From assembly GCA_025358125.1 (NCBI GenBank), contig JANYKS010000059.1, positions 1 through 52,931 of the forward strand: a stretch of 52,931 bases of DNA, written 5' to 3'. The notes below the pieces were generated by a model. It had not been told where the DNA came from and made no database searches. It worked only from the letters and a program-made list of their open reading frames with translations. This DNA comes from Actinomycetes bacterium (GTDB lineage: Bacteria; Actinomycetota; Acidimicrobiia; Acidimicrobiales; Ilumatobacteraceae). This document shows positions 1-7,267 of this stretch, piece after piece; positions within the stretch are counted from its first letter, which is position 1; each line of letters begins with the position of its first letter. Position numbers and translations under genes: made by a program.

Positions 1-108
1 GCCTTAGCTGGGCTGGGTCCGATGTCATCGGCCGGCGGCCGACTGCGGGGAGGAGCCGGGGCAGTGCCCGAGGATCAGGGCGCGGTTTCGATCGGGCTCG
101 TACTGATG

Positions 109-114
109 TAGGGT
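109..114 (+). promoter_or_regulatory. candidate promoter of the exported amidase
   Basis: A TAGGGT -10-like hexamer lies at 109-114, with a weak -35-like TTTCGA at 86-91 (17-bp spacer). Transcription from here would give a leader of about 35 nt that includes the strong GAGGAGG ribosome binding site at 143-149. This is inference from sequence only. Confidence 0.3.
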
Positions 115-155
115 CGGCTTCGTTGCGCGGTGGCGTGGGGCCGAGGAGGCCCCCG

Positions 156-1922
156 ATGTGCGAAGCGTGCACGAAGTTACTCAACCGCCGAGCATTGCTC
201 CGCGGTGCGATCATCGCAAGCTCCGCAGCTGCGACGACGCCACTCTGGTTCCCAGACGGAGTGTTGGCCGCCCAGCAGCCGCGCGAGCGGGCGGCGATAG
301 GGCACAACAGCCCAACGGCAGGTCACATGTCGTTCAACACGGCCGGCGCCAGTGCTGCGAGGGCATTGGCCAAGTTGTCCAGCGCAACAGCCGCCGGGCT
401 CGTCGGCACGCGAATCATTCCGGCGGACAACCCCAACGCTCTTGCACCACCACCGATAGTCAGCCGCAAGCAATGGGGCGCCGACGAGTCCATCCGGGTG
501 GACAACCGAACCTACGCCCCCGTTCGAAAGCTCATCGTCCACCACACCGCGAGCGCGAACAAGCCGTCCAATCCGGTGGAGGTCGTTCGCTTCGTAGAGC
601 GATACAACGCGTCAAGCCGCGGCTTCTCCGACACCGGCTACAACTACCTGATCGATCACAAGGGCGTGATCTACGAAGGCCGCGCGGCGAGGACATATGG
701 CCCGAAAGAAGCGATCACGTCAGAGGACAGCCGGGGGTGGGGCGTGGTTGGTGCTCATGCCAAGGGCAACAACGCTGGAAGCTGCGGCATCTGCCTGATC
801 GGTGATTTCGATCTCGTCTCTCCGACGGACGCGGCGATGTCCAGCCTGGTGGCGATGCTTGCCTGGAAAGCGAGCCTGCACCGGATCGATGCCACCGCGA
901 GCGAGACCTACATCGACATCTACGGCAACCGTCGCGTCTTCCCCAACATCGCCGGGCACCGCCAGGTCGGCCAGACCGCATGCCCCGGCAGCCGGCTGTT
1001 CAAGCTGCTGCCGAGCGTGCGCAACGAGGTAGTGCGCCGCGCCGGACACTGGGGCCCGCTCGTCGTCGACATCCCCGGGGTGATCCGCAGCGAGGTCGGT
1101 GCGCTCCGCAGCCCCGACACGAGCGGGTCCGGATCTGGCTCTGGCACAGGCGTGACCTCGATCGTCGATCCCGGCACCGGCGTGAAGCTGACGGGATACC
1201 GGGTGCTGAGCCAGGCCGGCACGGTGTACACCGCTGGCAAGGCGCGCCCGCACGGCAGTCCGTCTGGCACCGCCGCGAAGACGGCCGTCGCGATCGCGAA
1301 CTCCACCACCGGCGACGGCTACTGGGTGCTCGGCCAGGATGGCAAAGTCTACCCGTACGGCGTCGCCGGCTTCGGAGACGCCGTCGGCAAGGGTGTCGCG
1401 ACCGATCTCACGGTGACCACCAGCGGCAGCGGGTACTGGATTCTGATGGCAAATGGTGACGTCTACCCGTTTGGCGACGCTGGCCGCGCATCGTCGCCGG
1501 CCAAGGCGGGGATCGCCGGAGCTGCACGCAAGATGGCTGCCCGTCCGCAGGGCGACGGCTACTGGATCGTGATGGCCGACAACAGCGTTCGTGCATTCGG
1601 CGCAGCGCCCAAACTCGGCGCGCCAACCGGGGCAGGCAACCTGGTCGACATCTGGCCGACACCGTCCGGGAAGGGGTATTGGGTCCTCACCGCCACCGGT
1701 ACCGTCGCGCCATTCGGGGACGCGGTGGACAGGGGCGACCTCAAGCGGTCGAAGTTCAAATGGGCCAAGCCTGTCGCCCATCTCGTCGGCACACCATCGG
1801 GGAACGGCTACATCATCGCCAATACCGAGGGGGCGATCCGGGCGTTCGGCGACGCGCCCCAATTCGCCTCGTTCGGGAGCAGCGGGATGAAGTGCGTCGG
1901 TGTCGCGCCGGCGTTCGGCTGA
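156..1922 (+). CDS. Tat-exported N-acetylmuramoyl-L-alanine amidase (PGRP fold) with C-terminal repeats
   Basis: Predicted zinc amidase that cuts the bond between N-acetylmuramic acid and L-alanine in peptidoglycan, acting outside the membrane. The 588-aa product starts with a twin-arginine signal (NRRALLRGA) and a hydrophobic Ala-rich stretch. The amidase_2/PGRP domain spans about residues 95-300. Likely zinc ligands are a His of the IVHHTA motif (129/130), His268 (AGHRQ) and Cys276 (ACPG). After a Gly/Ser linker, residues about 345-588 carry six repeats of the type GYWVL-x5-VYPYG-x-AG, a repeat style I associate with secreted actinobacterial proteins. The start is ATG 156 because GAGGAGG (143-149) lies 6 nt upstream; an in-frame TTG at 123 is possible but less likely. 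Substrate specificity cannot be read from the sequence. Confidence 0.88.
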   Translation: MCEACTKLLNRRALLRGAIIASSAAATTPLWFPDGVLAAQQPRERAAIGHNSPTAGHMSFNTAGASAARALAKLSSATAAGLVGTRIIPADNPNALAPPPIVSRKQWGADESIRVDNRTYAPVRKLIVHHTASANKPSNPVEVVRFVERYNASSRGFSDTGYNYLIDHKGVIYEGRAARTYGPKEAITSEDSRGWGVVGAHAKGNNAGSCGICLIGDFDLVSPTDAAMSSLVAMLAWKASLHRIDATASETYIDIYGNRRVFPNIAGHRQVGQTACPGSRLFKLLPSVRNEVVRRAGHWGPLVVDIPGVIRSEVGALRSPDTSGSGSGSGTGVTSIVDPGTGVKLTGYRVLSQAGTVYTAGKARPHGSPSGTAAKTAVAIANSTTGDGYWVLGQDGKVYPYGVAGFGDAVGKGVATDLTVTTSGSGYWILMANGDVYPFGDAGRASSPAKAGIAGAARKMAARPQGDGYWIVMADNSVRAFGAAPKLGAPTGAGNLVDIWPTPSGKGYWVLTATGTVAPFGDAVDRGDLKRSKFKWAKPVAHLVGTPSGNGYIIANTEGAIRAFGDAPQFASFGSSGMKCVGVAPAFG

Positions 1923-1986
1923 TCCGCAAAGATGTTGATCGGGCCAGCAGCTTCGACTGACGAGCTGGTCAGTTTCGGCTGATCCG
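1914..1986. repeat. 13-bp direct repeat around the amidase stop codon
   Basis: TTCGGCTGATCCG occurs at 1914-1926, spanning the amidase stop codon, and again at 1974-1986, exactly 60 bp later. The 96-bp gap between the amidase and the SET gene otherwise shows no clear terminator. Confidence 0.5.
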
Positions 1987-2018
1987 TCAGCGAGTAGACG
2001 TCTGCGTACCCGTGGGCC

Positions 2019-2558
2019 ATGCTGGTTGGCGTGGATGCGAACTTCCTCTCACCAAAGGCCAGCGTCCGAGCCGCCGGCGAAGGTTGGCGAACCGTAGTCA
2101 TTGCGCCGATTGACGCCGGTGAAACCGTTGCGGCGTTCGGAGGGTCGTGTCTGACGCGCTCGGAACTGAACGAGACGACGGCCGGTCAACAAGCCCAAGC
2201 GATCCAGATCGACGAGGACCTGTTCATGGTCGGAGAGACTGCAGCCGTTACCGGTGCGACGATCAACCATTCGTGCGCGCCGAACTGCGGTATCCGCGCC
2301 GGCGTGCTGGTCGTTGCCGTGCGCGATATCGCCGTCGGCGAATCCCTGGCGTACGACCATGCGATGAGTAGCGGGAGCGACTTCAACGACTTCGAGTGCG
2401 GTTGCGGCGCAGCCTCGTGCCGCCACAAGGTCACCGGCAACGACTGGATGCTGGTCGAGTTGCAGCTCGCCTACCGCGGCTACTTCAGCGCATACCTGGC
2501 CAAGCGGATCGCGGCCCTGGTCACCGTCGGCGCCGAGCGGCGCGCCTTCGCGCTCTAG
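2019..2558 (+). CDS. SET domain-containing protein
   Basis: A 179-aa protein with the C-terminal half of a SET fold, the family of S-adenosylmethionine-dependent lysine methyltransferases. The signature NHSCAPNC begins at residue 83, followed by a GESLAYDH segment in the position of the usual tyrosine-containing motif. A cysteine cluster (Cys127, Cys129, Cys134) then resembles a post-SET zinc site. Bacterial SET proteins of this size are common, and their targets are mostly unknown. The ATG at 2019 has no clear ribosome binding site and no TANNNT at the leaderless distance, so the start is less certain than for its neighbours. It is followed after 58 bp by the next gene, which appears to have its own promoter. 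Confidence 0.75.
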   Translation: MLVGVDANFLSPKASVRAAGEGWRTVVIAPIDAGETVAAFGGSCLTRSELNETTAGQQAQAIQIDEDLFMVGETAAVTGATINHSCAPNCGIRAGVLVVAVRDIAVGESLAYDHAMSSGSDFNDFECGCGAASCRHKVTGNDWMLVELQLAYRGYFSAYLAKRIAALVTVGAERRAFAL

Positions 2559-2603
2559 CCCGGGCCCTTGCCACGACGGCGGGTCGATTGCGTCGGCACG
2601 CGC

Positions 2604-2609
2604 TACTGT
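2604..2609 (+). promoter_or_regulatory. -10 hexamer TACTGT, leaderless start at 2617
   Basis: TACTGT ends 7 nt before ATG 2617, with no Shine-Dalgarno sequence between them. This is the same geometry as at many other first genes in the window. Confidence 0.55.
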
Positions 2610-2616
2610 CGCGCTC

Positions 2617-3837
2617 ATGCGGGTTCTCATCGTCGGCGCCGGCGGGGTCGGGGCGGCGTTCGCCTCCATCGCGGCCCGTCGCTCCATTTTCAGCGACATC
2701 CTGCTGGCCGACATCGACGCCAACCGCGCCGGCCGGGCTGCACAGGCGGCCGACAGCATCAGGGTCCGATCGACGCGGGTCGACGCATCCGATCGAGTCG
2801 ACATCGTCGAGCTGGCCCGCACGATGAAGGCCGACATCATCGTCAACGCATGCGATCCTCGCCTCAACCCGCCGATCTTCGACGCTGCGTTCGACGCCGG
2901 CTGCAACTACCTCGACATGGCGATGCACATGTCGTCGCCCCATCCGACCAATCCCTTCGAGCAGCCCGGCGTGATGCTGGGCGATGCCCAATTCGCGGTG
3001 GCCGACGATTGGGCCGACCGAGGTCAGCTCGCGCTGTGCGGGATGGGGGTGGAGCCGGGTCTGTCCGACGTACTCGCCCGCTACGCCAGCGATCACCTGT
3101 TCAGCACGATCCACGAGATCGGAGTCCGCGACGGCAGCGACCTCACCATCGACGGCTTCGAGTTTGCGCCGACGTTCAGTATCTGGACCACTATCGAAGA
3201 ATGCCTCAACCCACCCATCGTGTGGGAGCGAGAACGCGGCTGGTTCACCACAGCCCCGTTCAGCGAGCCGGAGACCTTCGTGTTCCCCGATGGCATCGGC
3301 CCGCGCGGTTGCGTCAACGTCGAGCACGAGGAAGTGGTCCTGATGCCTCGCTGGCTCGACGTGGATCGGGTGACGTTCAAGTACGGACTCGGTGACGAGT
3401 TCATCAGCGTGCTCAAAACGCTGCACATGCTCGGTCTCGACAGCACCAAACCGGTGATGGTACGAGGCGTCGAGGTTGCGCCCCGCGATGTCGTTGCAGC
3501 CGTCCTTCCGAACCCTGCCGGGCTCGGTGACCGGATGCGGGGCCGCACCTGTGCCGGATCATTGGTCAGCGGTCTCGGACCAGATGGCGAGCCTCGTGAG
3601 GCGTACCTCTATCAGATCGTCGACAACGAGTGGACCATGCGCACCTTCGGCCATCAGGCGGTCGTGTGGCAGACTGCCGTGCATCCAGTTGTGGCGTGCG
3701 AACTGATCGCGGAGGGCGAATGGAAGGGCACCGGCGTGCTGGGGCCGGAGGCGTTCAGCGCCGACGTCTTCCTCGATCTGCTGGTTGAGCACGGTGTCGG
3801 CTGGACGCTCGAGGAGCGCACGCCATCGCCGCGTTGA
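2617..3837 (+). CDS. saccharopine dehydrogenase family oxidoreductase
   Basis: A 406-aa NAD(P)-dependent oxidoreductase of the saccharopine dehydrogenase/LYS9-like family. The N-terminus is a Rossmann nucleotide-binding motif (VLIVGAGGVGAAF, residues about 2-14), with an acidic residue ending strand 2 (ADIDANR). The middle segment (GMGVEPGLSDVLA) is the conserved catalytic-domain entry of this family. The C-terminal region is the mixed alpha/beta substrate domain. Relatives act on saccharopine, carboxynorspermidine or unknown amino-acid conjugates; neighbours do not discriminate, so the substrate is left open. ATG 2617 is supported by the TACTGT hexamer 7 nt upstream. The stop codon overlaps the next small gene. 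Confidence 0.85.
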   Translation: MRVLIVGAGGVGAAFASIAARRSIFSDILLADIDANRAGRAAQAADSIRVRSTRVDASDRVDIVELARTMKADIIVNACDPRLNPPIFDAAFDAGCNYLDMAMHMSSPHPTNPFEQPGVMLGDAQFAVADDWADRGQLALCGMGVEPGLSDVLARYASDHLFSTIHEIGVRDGSDLTIDGFEFAPTFSIWTTIEECLNPPIVWERERGWFTTAPFSEPETFVFPDGIGPRGCVNVEHEEVVLMPRWLDVDRVTFKYGLGDEFISVLKTLHMLGLDSTKPVMVRGVEVAPRDVVAAVLPNPAGLGDRMRGRTCAGSLVSGLGPDGEPREAYLYQIVDNEWTMRTFGHQAVVWQTAVHPVVACELIAEGEWKGTGVLGPEAFSADVFLDLLVEHGVGWTLEERTPSPR

Positions 3838-4070
3838 GCAAACGAGATGTCGAGTCGTTGCTTGCCGGCTACGACGCCGAGCCCGTACTCGCGCTCACGG
3901 CTGCCCTGCGAATCGCTTTGGAACGCGACGGTTCGTGGCCGGAACTGATCGCCGCGACGGGGTTCACCGACACTCGCAAGGCCGCGCTGCTGCTCGGCGA
4001 AGAGGGCGCTTTGGACGGCCTCGCAGCCGAACTCAACGAGTTGCGCGGGCCCGCCGATCTGGGTCGCTGA
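3834..4070 (+). CDS. small acidic protein of unknown function, coupled to the dehydrogenase
   Basis: A 78-aa ORF starting with TTG at 3834, overlapping the preceding stop as TTGA. The overlap suggests translational coupling with the saccharopine-dehydrogenase-like gene. The product is Leu/Ala/Glu-rich and predicted mostly helical, with no signal peptide, cysteine or recognisable motif. I do not recognise the family. Its reality rests on the overlap and on coding-like composition; a partner or regulatory role for the dehydrogenase is only a guess. Confidence 0.5.
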   Translation: MSKRDVESLLAGYDAEPVLALTAALRIALERDGSWPELIAATGFTDTRKAALLLGEEGALDGLAAELNELRGPADLGR

Positions 4071-4125
4071 TTCTGCGCCGCTGAATCAGGGCCGCCGGGT
4101 TTGGTCGCTGAATCTGAGTGGCAGG

Positions 4126-4647
4126 TCAGACTGTGGCGATCACGGGCTGGGCGAGCCGCATGCTCTGGGCGTAGCCCGGTTCGGTCGGCAGGTTGCCATT
4201 CCTGTCCGGCCACAGCAACTGCACCATTTCGAACGGCTGGCCCTTGCGCCACGCGATCGCGGTCGTGAAGTAACCGGCGTGCGGCTCGACGTCCACCGGA
4301 GCGAACAGACAGCGCAGATCGTTGTCGAACAGACCGACCAACTCGACGCCGATCGGAATCTCCGTGCCGCCCTGGACCATGTCGACGACGAGTCCGATCA
4401 GCCCGCGCGCCGCAACGGGCTTCAGGCCGAAGATCACCACCTCGGGGAAGTCGACCAGCGCCGACAGCCCGATCGTGTACGCGTAAGCGGGTAGCGGTGG
4501 ATCCGCATCTGGATTCGGCGCGACGGGTTCGAGCGCCCAGCCGTTGGTCTCGATCATCCATTCGATCTTTTCCAAGTGTGGGATGTGGAAGTCGGCAAGT
4601 TCGTACACCTTCGACCGCGACTCTCGTGCGATGTGCTCAGGTCCCAC
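4126..4647 (-). CDS. DUF4262 domain-containing protein
   Basis: A 173-aa protein matching the DUF4262 pattern: an N-terminal helix with MIETNGW, then AYTIGL, an FPEVVIFGL segment and a C-terminal region about delivering water/light-type small domains of unknown role. Such proteins are widespread in Actinomycetota and have no established biochemical function. The reading frame stays open to 4812, but I choose GTG 4647 because TACCGT lies 7 nt before it and because the longer versions would run into the divergent SURF1 gene. It is convergent with the small ORF ending at 4070, with 55 bp between stops. Confidence 0.72.
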   Translation of the reverse strand: MGPEHIARESRSKVYELADFHIPHLEKIEWMIETNGWALEPVAPNPDADPPLPAYAYTIGLSALVDFPEVVIFGLKPVAARGLIGLVVDMVQGGTEIPIGVELVGLFDNDLRCLFAPVDVEPHAGYFTTAIAWRKGQPFEMVQLLWPDRNGNLPTEPGYAQSMRLAQPVIATV

Positions 4648-4654
4648 ACCACCG

Positions 4655-4687
4655 ACGGTAGCGTCCTCGATCCGACAGCGGTACCGT
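4655..4687. promoter_or_regulatory. divergent promoter pair between the DUF4262 gene and SURF1
   Basis: Identical -10 hexamers face outward. TACCGT on the minus strand (4660-4655) ends 7 nt before GTG 4647. TACCGT on the plus strand (4682-4687) ends 9 nt before ATG 4697. Together they form an inverted repeat with a 21-bp centre. Neither gene has a Shine-Dalgarno sequence. Confidence 0.5.
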
Positions 4688-4696
4688 CGAAGCCGC

Positions 4697-5530
4697 ATGT
4701 ATCGGTTCCTCCTGCGCCCGAAATGGCTCGCCTTCCACATCCTCGTACTGTCGGCGGTCGTCGGGATGTTGGCCCTCGCGAATTGGCAGTGGACCAAGCG
4801 AGAGGCCCGCAACGGCTTCGTCGCGAAGGTGCACCTCCGTGAAAAGTGCGCCCCTCAGGACGCGACCACCCTGCTTGGGCACGACAAGTCGTCCGACATC
4901 GTGTGCGCTCTGCCGGGCAAGACAATCCTGCTCGCGCACGACAACCCATCCGACATCGAGTACTTCCGCGTCACGGCCACCGGGTCGTATCTCTCGACCG
5001 GTCAGCTGATCCAGATCAATCGCACCCAGGACGGGGTGATCGGCGTCAACGTCATCACACCGTTCCAGATCGACGGCGGCCCGTTGCTGATAGTGAATCG
5101 CGGCTTCGTGGCCGATGGCACGGTGGTGCCGTCTGCCCCGACCGGCACACTGCTCGTCGGCGGAACGGCACGCACGTCCGAGCAGCACAAGACCGGTGAA
5201 CTGACCGACGACAAAGGCGGTGCGAGCACCGAGGTCCGCAGGATCGACCTCGGCGAGATCGCGAAGCGGATCAACGCACAGGTGGCGCCGGTCTACATCG
5301 ACTTCATCGGCTCGAAGCCGGAATCGGCAACGCCACCGGTACCGGTGCCGGCCCCCGATCTCGGTGGCGGGCCACCACACCTTTCGTACACCGTTCAATG
5401 GTGTGTGTTCTCGCTCAGCGTCGCGGTCGGATGGGTGTTCGCGGTCAAGCGGTCGGCACGCAACCAACAACGGGTTGCTACGCGCGCCCAGAGCAGTGGT
5501 CGCCCAGATGTGAGTGCGACGCGTTCCTGA
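4697..5530 (+). CDS. SURF1 family cytochrome oxidase assembly protein
   Basis: A 277-aa membrane protein of the SURF1/Shy1 family, which helps assemble heme-copper cytochrome c oxidase, probably at heme a insertion. The N-terminal transmembrane helix (residues about 8-28) is followed by the hallmark NWQWTKREAR, a long extracytoplasmic domain containing ITPFQIDGGPLLIVNRGFV, and a C-terminal helix starting SYTVQWCVFSLSVAVGW. This two-helix arrangement is typical. An insertion with two near-copies of a GHDKSSDIVCALPGK-like segment (residues about 58-83) lengthens the first loop. ATG 4697 is chosen because the transmembrane segment starts right after it and TACCGT lies 9 nt upstream; the frame is open from 4544, but that extension overlaps the divergent gene. 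Confidence 0.85.
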   Translation: MYRFLLRPKWLAFHILVLSAVVGMLALANWQWTKREARNGFVAKVHLREKCAPQDATTLLGHDKSSDIVCALPGKTILLAHDNPSDIEYFRVTATGSYLSTGQLIQINRTQDGVIGVNVITPFQIDGGPLLIVNRGFVADGTVVPSAPTGTLLVGGTARTSEQHKTGELTDDKGGASTEVRRIDLGEIAKRINAQVAPVYIDFIGSKPESATPPVPVPAPDLGGGPPHLSYTVQWCVFSLSVAVGWVFAVKRSARNQQRVATRAQSSGRPDVSATRS

Positions 5531-5613
5531 TCGCTCGCCGATTCGCCGCCGAAACAAGGCCCACCTGGCCCACCTGGTCCACGAACGAAGACGTCGGCAT
5601 CGTGTCCGCGTTC

Positions 5614-5619
5614 TAGACT
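5614..5619 (+). promoter_or_regulatory. -10 hexamer TAGACT, leaderless start at 5627
   Basis: TAGACT ends 7 nt before ATG 5627. No ribosome binding site is present between the hexamer and the start. Confidence 0.55.
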
Positions 5620-5626
5620 TCGCCGC

Positions 5627-7267
5627 ATGCGCCAGCTCGGTGGTATCGACGTCAGCTTCTTGAACATGGAGACGCCGAGCACGTTCGGTCATGTGTCGTC
5701 GCTCAACATCTTCGACCCGTCGGGAGCTCCTGGCGGCGCCGGGCTCGAGGCGACAAAACAGATCATCCTCGAGCGGATGGACCTGTTGGCGCCGTTCCGC
5801 CGCCGACTGATCGAAGTGCCGCTCGGCCTCGACATGCCGTACTGGATCGAGGATCCGGACTTCGACATCGATTTCCACGTGCGCCACCACGCGGTGCCGC
5901 CACCGGGGACTCCTGAGCAGTTGTCGGAGGTCGTCAGCCGGATCGTTGCCCGCCCACTCGACAGAAGCCGTCCGTTGTGGGAGCTGTACGTGATCGAGGG
6001 AGTCGACAACGGTCGCCTGATCGCACAACTCACCAAGGTCCATCACGCCGCGATCGACGGAGCCGCGGGGGCATCGATGCTTGCTGCGATCCTCGATGAG
6101 AGCCCCGACTACCGGCCGACCGGCTTCACCGCGCCATGGGAGCCGGAACAGGTGCCGACGGATTCGCAGATGTTGCGGATCACAGCGCTCGAGTATCTCC
6201 GCCGGCCGGAGAAGTTCATCCGGTTGTCCGTGCGCAGCATCCGCGAGATCGCCGCATCCAGCCGGATCGGAGGCCTCCGCGCTCTCGCCGACGTGATCGC
6301 CCAGCCGATGCCGGGACCGCTTGGGCAGATGATAAGGGTGCGGCTGCGGGGCACGAACAACGACGTCGACCATCCGCCAGCGCTGCCGCCGACTCACGCG
6401 CCGCGCACACCGTGGAACAGGCCGATCACACCGCACCGGCGCTTCGCCTGCACCACCATTCCGCTCGAAGATGCCAAGCGCGTCCGTCGCCAGTTCGGGT
6501 GCACGTTCAACGATGTGGTCATGGCTCTGTGCTCGGGCGCCCTGCGACGGTATCTCATCCTCCACGACTGCCTACCGGAGGAACCGCTGATCGCGATGGT
6601 GCCGATCAGCGTGCGCAGCGGCACGGAAACCAATACTTATCAGAACAAGGTTTCGATGCTGCTCGCCGACCTCGCCACCAACGAGGCAGATCCCGTCGCC
6701 CGCCTGCGCCGTGTTTGTGAGTCGATGACGGCGGCGAAGGCCAACTTCGCCGCGATCCCGGCCGAGACGCTGCAGGACTTCACCCAATTCGCGCCCCCGG
6801 CCATCGCGGCCAGGGCAATGCGGATGTACAGTCGGCTCCGGATTGCGGATCGGATGAACCCTCCGTTCAACCTCGTCATCAGCAATGTGCCCGGCCCCAA
6901 CTATCCGCTCTACAGCGCCGGCGCGAAGCTGCAGCACTTCTATCCCGTCTCCGCGCTCAGCGACGGGCAGGGGCTGAACATGACCGTGCAGAGTTACAAC
7001 GGCAACCTCGACTTCGGATTCATCGCCTGTCGCGACCTCGTGCCGGACGTGTGGATCCTGACCGAACTACTCCACGAGAGCATGCAGGAGCTACTCCTAC
7101 AGTGCGAGTCCGAGCCTGCTGGGCGGCCCGCCAAGAAAGCACCAGCCACCAAGAAAGCGCCGGCCGCCACGAAGGCACCGGCGGCCACGAAGGCAGCAGC
7201 CGCCACGAAGGCACCGGCGGCCACGAAGGCACCGGCGGCCGAGAAGAGTGCTACGAGGCGGCAATAG
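5627..7267 (+). CDS. wax ester synthase/diacylglycerol acyltransferase (WS/DGAT)
   Basis: A 546-aa acyltransferase of the WS/DGAT family, which joins acyl-CoA to diacylglycerol or fatty alcohol to make triacylglycerol or wax esters at the inner membrane. The catalytic HHAAIDG is at residues 139-145. Other family landmarks are PLDRSRPLWE upstream of it, NDVVMALCSGALRRYL in the middle and NLVISNVPGPNYPLY near the C-terminus. After the family fold, residues about 500-546 form a Lys/Ala/Pro tail of repeated KAPAAT units, resembling histone H1-like basic tails. The gene is convergent with the GMC oxidoreductase, and the two coding regions overlap by 17 bp (7251-7267). Confidence 0.92.
   Translation: MRQLGGIDVSFLNMETPSTFGHVSSLNIFDPSGAPGGAGLEATKQIILERMDLLAPFRRRLIEVPLGLDMPYWIEDPDFDIDFHVRHHAVPPPGTPEQLSEVVSRIVARPLDRSRPLWELYVIEGVDNGRLIAQLTKVHHAAIDGAAGASMLAAILDESPDYRPTGFTAPWEPEQVPTDSQMLRITALEYLRRPEKFIRLSVRSIREIAASSRIGGLRALADVIAQPMPGPLGQMIRVRLRGTNNDVDHPPALPPTHAPRTPWNRPITPHRRFACTTIPLEDAKRVRRQFGCTFNDVVMALCSGALRRYLILHDCLPEEPLIAMVPISVRSGTETNTYQNKVSMLLADLATNEADPVARLRRVCESMTAAKANFAAIPAETLQDFTQFAPPAIAARAMRMYSRLRIADRMNPPFNLVISNVPGPNYPLYSAGAKLQHFYPVSALSDGQGLNMTVQSYNGNLDFGFIACRDLVPDVWILTELLHESMQELLLQCESEPAGRPAKKAPATKKAPAATKAPAATKAAAATKAPAATKAPAAEKSATRRQ
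7128..7250. repeat. tandem repeats encoding the KAPAAT tail
   Basis: Degenerate units of about 15-18 bp, of the type GCCACGAAGGCACCGGCG, run through the 3' end of the WS/DGAT gene. They encode repeated KAPAAT. Length variation between strains would be expected. Confidence 0.7.

Noticed and set aside
720..1862. Long antisense ORF under the amidase gene
   Set aside because: Arg/Asp/Gly-rich composition typical of shadow frames in G+C-rich DNA; the plus-strand frame has a clear domain structure.
4637..6565. 642-codon antisense ORF across SURF1 and the WS/DGAT gene
   Set aside because: Shadow frame without any domain; both plus-strand genes have diagnostic motifs.
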